Origin: Spisula solida
Taxonomy: Eukaryota; Mollusca; Bivalvia; Venerida; Mactridae
Assembly (NCBI GenBank): GCA_947247005.1
Contig: OX365946.1
Span: 5,278,453 to 5,342,452 of the forward strand
Reading direction: 5' to 3'
Length of the DNA stretch: 64,000 nt
Shown here: piece by piece, positions 23,851 to 35,200 of the stretch
How the letters are laid out: each line of letters begins with the position of its first letter
Position numbering within the stretch: position 1 is the stretch's first letter
Notes under the pieces: generated by a model
The model's database searches: none
What the model was told of the DNA's origin: nothing
The model's input: only the letters and a program-made list of their open reading frames with translations
Program-made: the position numbers and the translations under genes

Positions 23851-26800
23851 ATATGCATGTAGAAATGGTGTTCGGTTACGGCTGTCCAGAACTTTATACA
23901 ACAGTTCTTGATGTAATCTGATCCCAGTGATGTTTAGATTCCATCAGGGGGCTACAGGCGCCAAATAACATTACACTTATAAGAGAAATCAAAACATCCT
24001 CCCATAACTCACTGTCGCAAAGTAGAATTGGACAACAAAATGGCACCGTAAGTGTTCCCTATAGTGTCTTAGACAAAATATATCCAGACAATATGGTATG
24101 AATATATTTTAAGCTGATGTCGTTTGCTTTTATGTCCAGTATAAAACTGTGGGAAATTCACAAATTGCACTGCCAAGTGCTGACTAACGACATTGTCTAA
24201 TTGAATTGTAACACAATGTCATCTACATGTTATTTGCATTGTATGTGTGAATACGTGCTTACAGGAATCACATAGAAACGAAAGAACGTTTGTTTCCTTC
24301 CTGAACAACTAATTAAGTTCTGAGTTACTACGCTGATGGGATTTGAATACAAATATGCATGAACTAGATGCACGTTAAATGTGATGAATGATGCTATTCA
24401 AGCTTGACAATAAAATTGAATAATGCGGTTTTGTAGTTTAATGGTCGGAAATAACAGTATGTAGCATTGATTTAAGATCCGGTTGATACATAGATGGAGG
24501 ATACAATATCTGTTCAAACTCTCGGTGAGCTTCTGAATACCAATTCATAAATGTATGACTGAAAGTGGCTCTGCCATACTAGTAGCATTATGATAAAATG
24601 ACGCAAGTGTCGTTAATGCATCATGTGCTACTAAATTAAGGCAAATACTCGCGACTATTTTTAGACGACGTACTATGTACAAGCACAGGCTCTCGATGAT
24701 GCGATTTATGCTCCGCTCAAAAAATATTACATCGAGGGTATGTGTGTACAAGCATTAAAAAATGATATATATAAGTTCTGAGCTGTGTCTTAGAGGCAAA
24801 CAGAAAAGTATACGATTTCATCTCCATATCTGGTAATAATAACATAATTGCTTTGAAGGACGAGAAACTTCCTGTATAAAAAACATAACACTTCAGTATA
24901 ATTATTGTGCTGTAAATACAGTTAATTTCATTCGTACGGAACGCGACAAACAGTATCGTACATCACTCGATACTCAACCTGGTAGACGATAGGAGCTTGA
25001 CCGTGCTATAACAGTAGCCTTTGGACAATTATTGCTTCTGGAAATGAAACATTTTCTGTATTAAGCGTTATCTACTAAATACCTACAAAACATAAATAAA
25101 CATTCTTCAAGAATTGTTGGTGACAATGACTAATAAACGAAATACAAAATTAATAACATGTATTGCAGTGCAGTAAATGCACAGACAATTCAAAGTCTTA
25201 CATAAGTGGTGAAAGCACTAGCCACCCATTAAAGACTCTTCCCTAAAATAAATATTTCAAGTATGCCTACATTCAGCCTATATACATGTAGATGATCAAC
25301 ACACTGCATGTTTTCCTAAAGGGTGGTTATTGCGATACTTCTTACAGCCGCCAAAGGGCACTAACGCCTGTTCAAGTGATTTATATACATATATATAATA
25401 TTTCAATTAAATTCAACAATGGTTATAACATATTTATAAAAATGTGATTGGTCTATATATACACAACTAATATAATATGCTTACATACGTCAAATGGTAT
25501 ACTTTAAGACTATAGTTACTAAAATTCTTGAATTCCGGGATATATTTATCGTTTTAAATACAATAATGTTTTCTAGGTCAGTCCGGTAACGGAACATATC
25601 ATAAAACATATGCTCCTCCTATTGTAAAAATCTCGGAATATTGTCTTTTACTGAGAGATTCTTCGAGCGAACCACTTAGATTGAGCATTAATTTACTAAA
25701 TACTGTGCAATTATGCTTAAACCTAAAGGCGAGCAATTATTATGTATTTACGAAATGTGCCATTCCTTCGAAATACAGATAAACCTAATTACTTTCCACA
25801 GTTAAAATATCAGTTACTGTCCAGAAATTGTCTCACAAATAAATGAATTACACCAGTTGCCCGATCAGGGTCTTAAGGGATGATTGTAAAGATTTCTCTC
25901 CATTATTTTTATAATTGCCTCCAGTGTGAGGAGTATCATCAGTTACAATGTAACGAATAGAAGCAACATTTATACATGTACATACAAAGCCGTACCGTTT
26001 AGAAAATGACGGAGTATATTAGATAAAACACACATAAAGAACACCACAATCTTTCATCAATATATATAGATAATGCTATTACAGACAATCGGTCGAATGT
26101 TACCCTGATCTATAACCATTGCATGATATTTGCTGGTTCGTATCTCGCGTCCGCCGTAAATGTGGGATAATAGCGACACCACTATTGGTTTTTCATCTAC
26201 GCGATACTAACTGATGTATTTTGGTTCTTCGTTCATGAATTAGCCAGGTTTATTTTCTTAAATCAATATTCAATGTACCCCTTTAACGATTATAATGAAC
26301 TACAATGATACAATCCTCATGAGCGGGTTTAAAATATGATTTACTGAAACATTTTTCTGCAGTTTACAGAAAACAATATTCAGAATACTTGGTACTGTTA
26401 TGCTTTATCGTCTTTGTTCGCCGAGTTCAGACCTCGGCGTGTGAGAATTAATCACCTGCTATTTGGTATAATTCGTGTTTTGTTTATGAACGTGAACATA
26501 AACACCAGCTATAAACATGAAAATAAGATCACATAGATAAATGTACCAAAACGAGCAAGAAAAAAAAGCACATGGGAAGCATCAGTCAATAGAATCATAG
26601 TATCGCATCAAAGCACGTCACCAAAGCAACAAGAAACTAAGTTCAATAAACGCTGATGCCCTGGTGGAATCTCCGTTCTAAAAAACTAGCTGAGTCATTT
26701 CAGGGCCACTATGCATTGATTTTACATGCAGCATATCACAGTTAATATAGATTACGTTTTGGAACAATACCAATGTTTACAACAACCTGTGCATATATGA

Positions 26801-28050
26801 ATACCACGAATTGATTAACAGTTTTCAGTTTAATATTTGCAAACAAATAGGATGACGACCACACATAGACCATTGATTCGATGGTTATCTAAACAAAACG
26901 TTCACACTCGTTACTTTCAGTTTTAAAATACGTGAGAGACAAAATACTCAACCATGAGTCAGTTCATGTTTGATAAGGATATACCATCCACTTTCTTAGG
27001 AGAATTGCGCCATCGAGTGATAATTCCATATAATATACGTGTATCGTAACTCACGTTAATATTAAGATTGTAATTCTTATTTATACGATATATTTTTCTG
27101 ACCAATCTACCTAAGGTCAGTCACCGATGAGGCATTACATAGCAATGCTAATACAATCATGTCTATATCATACACATGAGTAGCTCGATTCTTGACTTAC
27201 TTGGTATGTTTTTTTGTAAGGACAACGGCTGTTCAGAATTCAATCTGACACAAATAGTGCGTTAAATTGACATACATCCCATGTAAATATGACAATATAC
27301 ATATTTATATAATTGAGTCTATATTGTTTAATACAAGAGAATGTTTATCTTCTTAGAATTATAACCTGTCATTTATAAGGAGACAATCGAGCGTATGGAA
27401 ACAATCACAACACTCTTGTTGACCTTTTAACTGTTTTTTGAGCGCCGGACGGCTTTCATATACTTGATCAAATAGAATCATTCATGGTACGTCTTCGTAT
27501 AGTCTGGTCAGAGGTTATTGCGACCTTCCTCAACCCATTGGTGAAATAACAATTTATCCACAGCGAAAATGTTACCAATGGTATTTCTACAATACAGCTA
27601 CAATACAAATCTTTGGACAACAAGTCTGTGATTGTTGAATGGAAGTAAAGTAAAAAATTATTGTAATGTTTCCAGGATACAATCCCTCTGTGTATTCAAG
27701 CAATACAAGAATGAATATGGCTGCTACAAACGCGACCAGGAATCTCAATTTAGAAAGGATGTTTGCTTGGCAACGCTAAAATCTTCTGAACGCAAAGTAA
27801 GTCTGTGTGTGACAAATGATGCGGCGCTTACTTATTTACTTGTTGTTCGCTTCGTAAATAACAGCATCGGTGTACTCAACTACAATCTTAATAATAATTT
27901 CATTTACGTATCCTTACTGCCAGTTTAGAATAACTCACTATTGTAGCTGACTCGCGTATAAATCGTTTCTCCTGTTGACCGTTTGGGTAATTCCGGTTGC
28001 AATTTCATATAGTCACTATATGTATGAAACACATGTGCTGCTAAGCATAC
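23851..28050 (+). repeat. Array unit 3, type 1
   Basis: A (23851-24270), J (24335-24700), D (24829-25050), F (25535-25730), G (25800-25990), B (26355-26540), a segment near 26.62-27.1 kb shared only with unit 5 (AACGCTGATGCCCTGGT, GGGGCCACTATG-like), C (27378-27690) and H (27785-28050). The exclusive segment makes units 3 and 5 closest relatives. The 98-codon frame over 27632-27928 lies across C and H and is not preserved in other copies. Confidence 0.7.
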
Positions 28051-28138
28051 AGATATGCATGTAGTAATGGTATTTGGGTACGGCTTTCCAGAACTTAATA
28101 CATACGTTCTTGATAAAATCTGATCCCAGTCATATTTA

Positions 28139-28740
28139 GGGCGCTTTTTTTTAATAGTAATATCCGGTTTCAGTTTGGGTTTTAGGTTTGGTTCGGATTT
28201 AAACTGAGTGGCGAACAAACGGGTAGTTTGAAGAAACATTCTAATCTACAAGGCGACAGAAATGAGCTGTACTATGGTCTTAATATATTAACAGGAACAC
28301 ACGCTTATAAAGAAAAAAAGAATGAATTTATTATCTCTTTTCTTTTGTTTTTTCATGATTAGGCTGTGATATTTTTAAATTTGGTTGATATATTGAATAC
28401 TAGTAGTATATAATTGAAATTGCTCTCTTTACGTTAGATTAAAACATTGTCAGTTCATAATTATAGCGTAGACATCTGACCATAGGTAATCAGATCAGAT
28501 TGGAAATTGAGTACTAAGAGATTCAGTTATGGTCAACATGGTCGGCCAACTGCATGTAATTTCGGATGCATCAAACCGATCAAACCGCCTCCGGGGGTAG
28601 TTAGGAAGGTTTTAAACCGGTTCGAGATTTTAAACAAATGGCAAAACTTGTTTCCGTTTCAAACCAGTTTTACTGAACAAACAGACGGTTTGACAAACCA
28701 GTTGGAAACTAAACCAGGTTTGTTGCAAACAAAAGCGCCC
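28139..28740. mobile_element. PIF/Harbinger-like MITE splitting block A
   Basis: A 602-bp insertion with terminal inverted repeats GGGCGCTTTT and AAAAGCGCCC, flanked on both sides by TTA (28136-28138 and 28741-28743). The site is known because five other copies of block A read uninterrupted through GATGTTTAGATTCCAACAGG. A 3-bp TTA duplication is the hallmark of PIF/Harbinger (Tourist-type) elements. The interior has subterminal GTTTGG/AAACC-rich words in both orientations and no transposase; its 103-codon frame is incidental. Confidence 0.8.
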
Positions 28741-29475
28741 TTAGATTCGAACAGGGCGATTCAGGCGCAGAATAACATTGTAACTAACTGTAAGATTAAT
28801 CAGAACCTCCTCCCATAACTCATTGCCACAAAGTAGAATTGGACAACAAATTGGCACGGTAATTGTTCCCTAGTGTCTTAGACAAATATTACTAGACGTT
28901 ATGGTACGAATAGTTTTTAAGCTGACGTAGTTTGGTTTTATTTCCAGTATAAAACGATTGGTGATACAGATATTGCACTGACTAATCTAGTGGAAACTAA
29001 ACATAATGTTGCCTATAAGTCATTTGCAATGTATTTGTCCAGATTTCCTTACGAAAATATGAAATGCTACTAACGTTTGAATGAAATGGAGATACGCCGC
29101 GTACACTTTACTATCTTCATACATGTATGTAATTGATACAAAATGTACCTAGCCGGCCACAAGTACTGGGTCTTCATGGTATAGCAATATCACATATGAA
29201 CCAGTTGCGCAGAGGTCAGAATTGTTCAAACATCGAGCGAACCAAGGTCTTCAGATCGCCATATGTAGAAAACAAAATTGTAATCTAAAGATATTAAATG
29301 TTCAAAAAACAATAAAGCACATCTCACACACACAGTGTAAGTTAACATTAGATGTGAAAAGTTGGTATATAGCAGTATTGTATGGAAGATGATTGTACTG
29401 CTCCAAGTATTGTAATATGTTAGAAACTCACTGCACTCCATTTATCTTGCTTTTTCGTTGAAAGGAGTTCAGTTA

Positions 29476-30265
29476 AGCTGGGTTCACACTATGAACGTTT
29501 GTAGCAGCGTTGATCAGCGTTTCATAAGTCAGAACAATGAGCCCAAACGTCGGTGAAATAACGCTCGTGAGGAGGAATATTTGGTTCACACTGCGAACGT
29601 TGTGTATCTAACGCACGCTAACGTTTTGGGAAAGTTTCTCAGCGCTCAACTGCGTTTGACAGCGGTTACAAGCGATTAACAACGTTTGCCTGCGTTGTAG
29701 CTTTTTTATCGGCGTAGGTGAACTTTTGCCAACGTAGGTTAGCGTATGTGTAGCGGTCTCTAACTTAGTCCGACTTAGACGAACGAAGTGCCAAACGCCA
29801 GAATCCTTTACTAAAACGTTATTGAAAGTTCGTCTGCGCTTTACCACTTGCGTTGGCCTACGTTGGACAAACGTTCTTTTGCGCTGGGGAAAGTTTGCTT
29901 ACGTCAGCCCTTGCGTTACTACCGCGTTCATTGAGCTGGATACCCGTTGGCCTCCGCTAGATAAACGTTCGACTAAATTAATTATCACCACCAGCGTTTC
30001 AGCAGACGTTTGCCAACGAAGTTTAACTTAAGCAATCTTTGATCAACTTATTCCAGCGTTCAGGAACGTTTATAAACGGAGTACAACTTACATCAGCGTT
30101 TATTTCCAAACGTCATGTTAAAATTTTTCAACGAATACAACGTTCTTCAGCGTTTACCAACGATCGTCAACTTTTCAAAACGTTTAGTAACTTTTACTAG
30201 CGGAGCTGAGCGTTTGCCCAAACGTCGGTAAACGTCGGTCCAAACGCTAGAGTGTGAACCCAGCT
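29476..30265. mobile_element. MITE with TTA flanks, filled with AACGTT/CAGCGTT words
   Basis: A 790-bp element with 15-bp perfect terminal inverted repeats (AGCTGGGTTCACACT and its complement) flanked by TTA at 29473-29475 and 30266-30268, as in PIF/Harbinger. The interior is an irregular run of short words such as AACGTTT, CAGCGTT, GCGTTTGCC and CAACGTT in both orientations, so the element can pair with itself almost anywhere. It is much richer in CpG than its surroundings. The 69-79 codon frames on both strands are by-products of this repetition. Confidence 0.75.
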
Positions 30266-30594
30266 TTACTAGAGTTCACTGATTTTATAATTGATTTCAA
30301 GAGCTGCACTGACGCATCAAATAAAAACTCGTATACATTGGTACAATTCTATTATAAGAATTGTTTCATTCTAGTTCAACTAATTTTATTCTGGGTTATT
30401 ACTCCGATAGGATTTGAATACAAATAGGCATGGTCTAACTGAACGTTAAATGTGATGAATGATGCTATTCGAGCTTGACATTGAAATTGAAGCATGCGGT
30501 ATGACACTTTAATGGTTGGAAATAAAAGTATGAAGCATTGTTCTGGAGTCTGGTTGGAAATTAACAGTTCCAACGCAAAACGATAATAGAAAGT

Positions 30595-30750
30595 TAGTCA
30601 GGGAAAGCATTACTCATCGTAACAAGTCGAGCACAGAAAACATAAAAACATCACATATCGCAATTACACGCACAATGTCCAACACACAACTAAACGAAAC
30701 AATGAACTGCCCAAGTCACAGCTGCCAAAACGCTGAATAACCTCGGTAAG
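30595..30750. repeat. R repeat, copy inside block J of unit 4
   Basis: GTCAGGGAAAGCATTACTC, AAGTCGAGCACAGAAAACAT and CACAATGTCC identify a single short R copy. Unit 6 has R at the same place (43650-43840), while the J blocks of the type 1 units lack it. The insertion therefore predates duplication of the type 2 unit. Confidence 0.6.
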
Positions 30751-31832
30751 CTCCTGGAAATCAAAGCAATTCGTTATTGTATTACTAAAAGTGGCTGAGC
30801 AATAACATATGATGAAATGACGATAGAGGAGACATAAGTTGTTAATTGCATCTTAAGTTGCACGCGCCAAATTCGGGAAGAAGTTTAAGACAGTATGCCA
30901 TGTATTATTATTCTGGTCTGGAACACATACACACAAAACATACAAAGTGTATGGAGTCTTTGATATATAATAGTATTAATCAAAACAAGACGGGTTCCAA
31001 ATCATGACATGTACTTTTAATTCGACATTTATGATTTTGCTGCTCATATTGCTGGCAATTATTCTCGATTATCTTAACACCAATCGCATCTAGTTTAACG
31101 TAGACCAACCACTTCTATTTGATCTAGTTTTCTACCAGAATCACTTAAAAGTCGTTAATTATATGTAAACAAATTAATTCATATGTCTACATATCAAGCA
31201 AAAACATTCGATCAGAAAACATCGGTATCATAATTTTTTATCTTACTGCTTTGATATATATCATGTAATTTTTAGTATACTAATTTTTTTGCAACAAAAC
31301 ATTAGCTCACATTTAAATCTATACCTACATCAAATGAGAAATATGTAATTACATATTAGTATAATTAAGACATCACAAAGTCATAAAATTACCTTTACAT
31401 CATTGCTATCTTTGATGTTATTAATGATGAACGTAATTTTTTAATTGCTATGTTTTTGATACTCAGACATAGTTATTGATTATTATATGATTATTATACA
31501 CTTTACAAGTGTGCATTTATACATTGTCTCATAACTCGGCAAATACGTGATTGATATTGCTGATATTTTCAGCATAATAATTATGAATTGTGGAATTATA
31601 TTTCAATTGATTTTGATACATTCAATTGCAATCTTTACAAACACACTAAACAAATGATGACATCAGAAAAATTGTATATCACACGTTTTGGTGAGTGTTC
31701 ATCGAGCATTTGTCAGGTTGCTACTGCAGCTATGAGTGCTCTTTGCGGACCAAGTTAATGTTCAAGTGTATGTGCTTATCAAAGAGATAAATCGAAAATA
31801 TAATGAAACCACCAAACACGAATAACATTTAA

Positions 31833-32801
31833 GGTAATCCCTAACTCTTCAGTTGAGCGGAAGTTTAGAAATCGGTGTAAATAAGACGTATTGAAAGCGT
31901 CTGACTACCATGATGAAATAGTACGAAAAACTTAAAATTGATGTGTTAGCATGTTCCCATGTCTTAAAATCGCGAATTTACTGTATAGTTGTTACTATAT
32001 TATACTATAATAAGCTTGCAGAATAAAGCTATAGCTGAAATGTTATGTGCCATTTATTCCAAACGTTGAAACACCAACAGTCGCGAATACTAGCTACAAC
32101 GTATGGGAAACGTAATACATGTATAATGCGCCCACACAAAATTTTATCCAAGTTTTAATATTTGTTTAGCAAGCATCCCGACTACTTTAGAGGAAGGTTC
32201 TTTTGCATTTATTTCGTAAGAATATAGACTAGCTAATGCAAAAGAGCATGGGCTCATCTTTACAGATACACATTTTTCAAAAACAAATTATCGCGAAAAC
32301 AGAATACAACGTATTCAAAACGTTAGTGTTTTTGACATTTCCGAAATCGCTAAAGTGTCATTTAAAAACATCTAGCCGAGCAATTGCCATGAAATTTGGG
32401 ATAAAACTTTTATAATAGTTACTCTACTGGTTGCATGTACGAAAACAGTATGTTGTTCAACAATTTTTTTTTAATAACTTAAAAATGAAAAATCACATAT
32501 TTTAAAATATCATTTAAAAATACATATAACATGCATAGTCTAAAACAAACGTTATCGTGTGATTCCGTATAATTAAACGAAATTTCGTGCATGCCAAGTT
32601 TCGTGTAATTAAATGTCAAACCTTTGCGGTGAAATGCAAATATCAGTTTTTAGGGGGATTCCCCAAAATCTAAAAATACCTTGAAAACTAGCCGAGCAAA
32701 ACTGTTATGGGTTTGCACAATCACTATCATGAGTGTGTTCTTCATAAAAATCAGTTGATTGATACCTCTTGTATAGATAAAATTAAGAGTTGGGAATCAC
32801 C
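31833..32801. mobile_element. TTAA-bounded element with short terminal inverted repeats
   Basis: Left end GGTAATCCCTAACTCTT follows TTAA (31829-31832). The right end, reverse-complemented, reads GGTGATTCCCAACTCTTAA and is followed by TTAA (32802-32805). TTAA target duplication is typical of piggyBac, although usual piggyBac tips (CCC...) are not obvious here. The phrase CTAGCCGAGCAA occurs twice inside. No transposase frame. The paralogous position in unit 6 lacks it, though the flanks there are diverged. Confidence 0.55.
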
Positions 32802-32805
32802 TTAA

Positions 32806-33188
32806 TGAATACTCATTAAAATACGACGTTTCGACCAGAAGGCTTCTTCAGGTAATGATTATACTAAAAACAATGATGACGTAATGTCATCATGCATAAT
32901 ATCGCAACACCAACCAGGAGCTACAAAAGGTGGTCGTAATTAAGAGGTAGTAGTCTCCAAATGTAAGATTTAAAGGAAAAAAGGCTAGTGAAAACATGAA
33001 TGTTTATATCTTCAGTATAGTTGCTACACAGTGGTCGCTGTAGAGAGGTCATACAGCACTGCAATTAAAAACCGGATCATACATGATATCAAATAATTCC
33101 TATTGGTAAGATATATAAAACAGAGTAAAAGGAACTAACGATTTTTATTATATTATAAAACATGCGTGAAAGACGCTAAATCTATGTG
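32806..33188 (-). mobile_element. Probable 3' flank of a Penelope-like element
   Basis: Lies immediately downstream, on the minus strand, of the broken GIY-YIG frame. On that strand it ends with CCTGAAGAAGCCTTCTGGTC and GAAACGTCGTATTTTAATGA. I link it to the element by adjacency and by its absence from the paralogous unit. The exact 3' end is not certain because it abuts a TTAA element. Confidence 0.4.
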
Positions 33189-33690
33189 TCATAAATAAAA
33201 TTTTGCGTTCATTCCATCTCGATACAAAAGTTTAAGTCTATGTATCCACAATGTTTCTTTTTATTGACGCTGCATAGTATCATGTACAATGTCAATTGGC
33301 ATGGATGAAAAATCGGATATAGAATAGTCCATAGAATTGAAATGGACAGCGACATTAGACGAATAAGTGGCGTATGTCTCATCAAAGTTATTTATGTCAA
33401 AACGATGACTGTTCATTATTTTAGTAACTTGTTGATTAGTTGGTCCAACGTATTGTTTCTGTCATTTTTTACAGGTAATAAGATAAATGGCATCCTGCGA
33501 TGAACAATTAGCAGAGCGTTTGAGATAAAATGACTCATGAGTGTAAGAGCTAGTAAACTGACTATCTGCAACAATATGTTTACAATGTTAATATCTGCGC
33601 CTATTACAAGTCTGTGACAAACTATGGTGATTATGATTAGACGAAAATTTAGCTCGTACAATATTAATCCATATATGCATAAAGCAAACC
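33189..33690 (-). pseudogene. Penelope-like element, GIY-YIG endonuclease fragment, broken
   Basis: One minus-strand frame reads for about 165 codons through four stops. In order it shows NIVRAKFSS, then TCNRRRY*HCKHI (cysteine/histidine cluster), THESFYLKRSANC, then the GIY-YIG core QDAIYLITCKK*QKQYVG, then SHRFDINN, VAVHFNS and a terminal KETLWIHRLKLLYRDGMNA stretch (the usual R/KE..WI..L..L.P.G.N pattern). In Penelope-like retroelements this domain sits C-terminal to the reverse transcriptase and nicks target DNA. The reverse transcriptase is absent here, so this is a 5'-truncated, inactive copy, as is common for such elements. It lies in unit 4 and not in unit 6. Confidence 0.8.
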
Positions 33691-34434
33691 AGGGCATGTA
33701 TTATTATCGCAATAAAATATACCTATCAAATTTGCTGTTACTATTTACGCCCCGTATCACGTGACATATTTATGAATGAATGAACGTACACTTTATAGTG
33801 AAATCTCCAAAGAGTCGTCAAAAAGACAAGTTGCACGAGTATCCAGTGTTACAGCTATGACGCATCTCGTGATTTAATTTTTCCGCATCCGAACTCCTGT
33901 CCGTGTTTTATTCACCTACAAAATACGCGAACATGTTTTTATTTCTTGAATATCATACAGACAAAATTCGATGCAGAAATATCCATAATTAAAAAGGTTA
34001 TACGGTGAAAGCACGTACAGACTTATTGTTAGGTGTACAATTCATAAAGATTGTAGTACATTTCTTGCTGATTTTGTGACTGTGTGGTGCAAGTTTTGTA
34101 TATAATAGAATGCTGTTATACTCTCCAGGCAGCGCCACACATATACCCTCAGCAGACCAAAGACGGAACATTTGTTGTATGAAAGGGGTAATAAGAACCT
34201 GTCATTTGTTCCGTAATTCTCTATTATTTTTATTACGAATACGTAAGTTGGTATTGCACAAATAACGCCATAGAAACTACTTTAATACTAATAATGTTGT
34301 AAAATGCAGCTCTCCTTTTTGTAAAAAAAGGAATATCTGAAGCGAAGGCAACGACCTTAAAACATTATGCATTATTACAATAACCAAAAAAAGAATTCAC
34401 ATCATATCAAATAATTCGATTCAAAACAATATTC

Positions 34435-34506
34435 CCACCAGAGTGCATTCTAATTACGGAATTATCTGAATCTGTATAAATGCTTACGTGTATTATACTG
34501 CATGTG
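34435..34506. other. Conserved island, copy in unit 4
   Basis: These 72 bases are identical to 45357-45428 in unit 6, while flanking paralogous DNA differs by frequent substitutions and indels. Similarity stays unusually high to about 34600. On the minus strand a short frame with TCSIIHVSIYTDSDNSVIRM is shared by both copies, but identity at every base says nothing about coding. It could be an exon, a regulatory site, or a recent conversion tract. Confidence 0.4.
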
Positions 34507-34997
34507 CGGTCTTTCATCCTCTATATTCATGCCGCGGGTTATTCAGTAGATATTTCTTATTTTATCATTTTCCATTATGTAAGTGAATAAACTCTAACTA
34601 AATTTAACAAACCAATGTGCATGTTTATGATGAAAAAACATCTATCTTCAAAACACGTATTTTGATTGTAAGTTTAAACAATGCATTATTGCAAAATGTC
34701 TGGCAGGTAGACTCTGTGTATCATTCGAATGTTATTCTAATCTTGGAGCCGTAGTGATGCAATGACCAGGACTCATAATTGCAAAATATGAAACAATCAA
34801 TACGATATGTAAGGTTGTACATATCAGTATCGCCTATGATAATAATTACAACTTATCGTTAACGAAATTTGAAAAAGATTGCAAACATGTATTTAAGTAA
34901 AATGGTACATTGTTCGTACGCCCAATTCAGAGAGTATGCCGACGACTCATTACTAAAACTGTTGATATCGATACTAGATAATTATAGAAACCTTATG

Positions 34998-35200
34998 TAG
35001 CGCAATGGATTTCTTGGAATGCACGTCTTTATCTCTAATATTGAAGAGCAGTTAGTTTGTAAATACGATAATATGGTTTCCCACCATGAGGAATTATATA
35101 CATATTGTTTTTCCATAAATCATAACGCACGTCTCTTCAATGTTTTTGTTATCTTTAGTAATGATAAAACGCACGTTTAACAAAATAAATATCGTAACGT
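34998..35200 (+). pseudogene. Paralogous open frame in type 2 body, unit 4 copy
   Basis: Reads NGFLGMHVFISNIEEQLV, then NMVSHHEELY and NVFVIFSNDKTHV, before a stop. The unit 6 copy (45890-46143) keeps the same frame for these 60-odd codons and runs on about 20 codons further. Several differences fall at third positions (the NVFVIF stretch differs four times without changing a residue), but about ten codons change sense. I do not recognise a family. Chance preservation remains likely. Confidence 0.2.

Noticed and set aside
34936..34965. YADD motif (EYADDSLLKLL), as in reverse transcriptases
   Set aside because: The unit 6 copy lacks it (GACGGCACA at the equivalent site), no other reverse-transcriptase motif surrounds it, and the frame is short.
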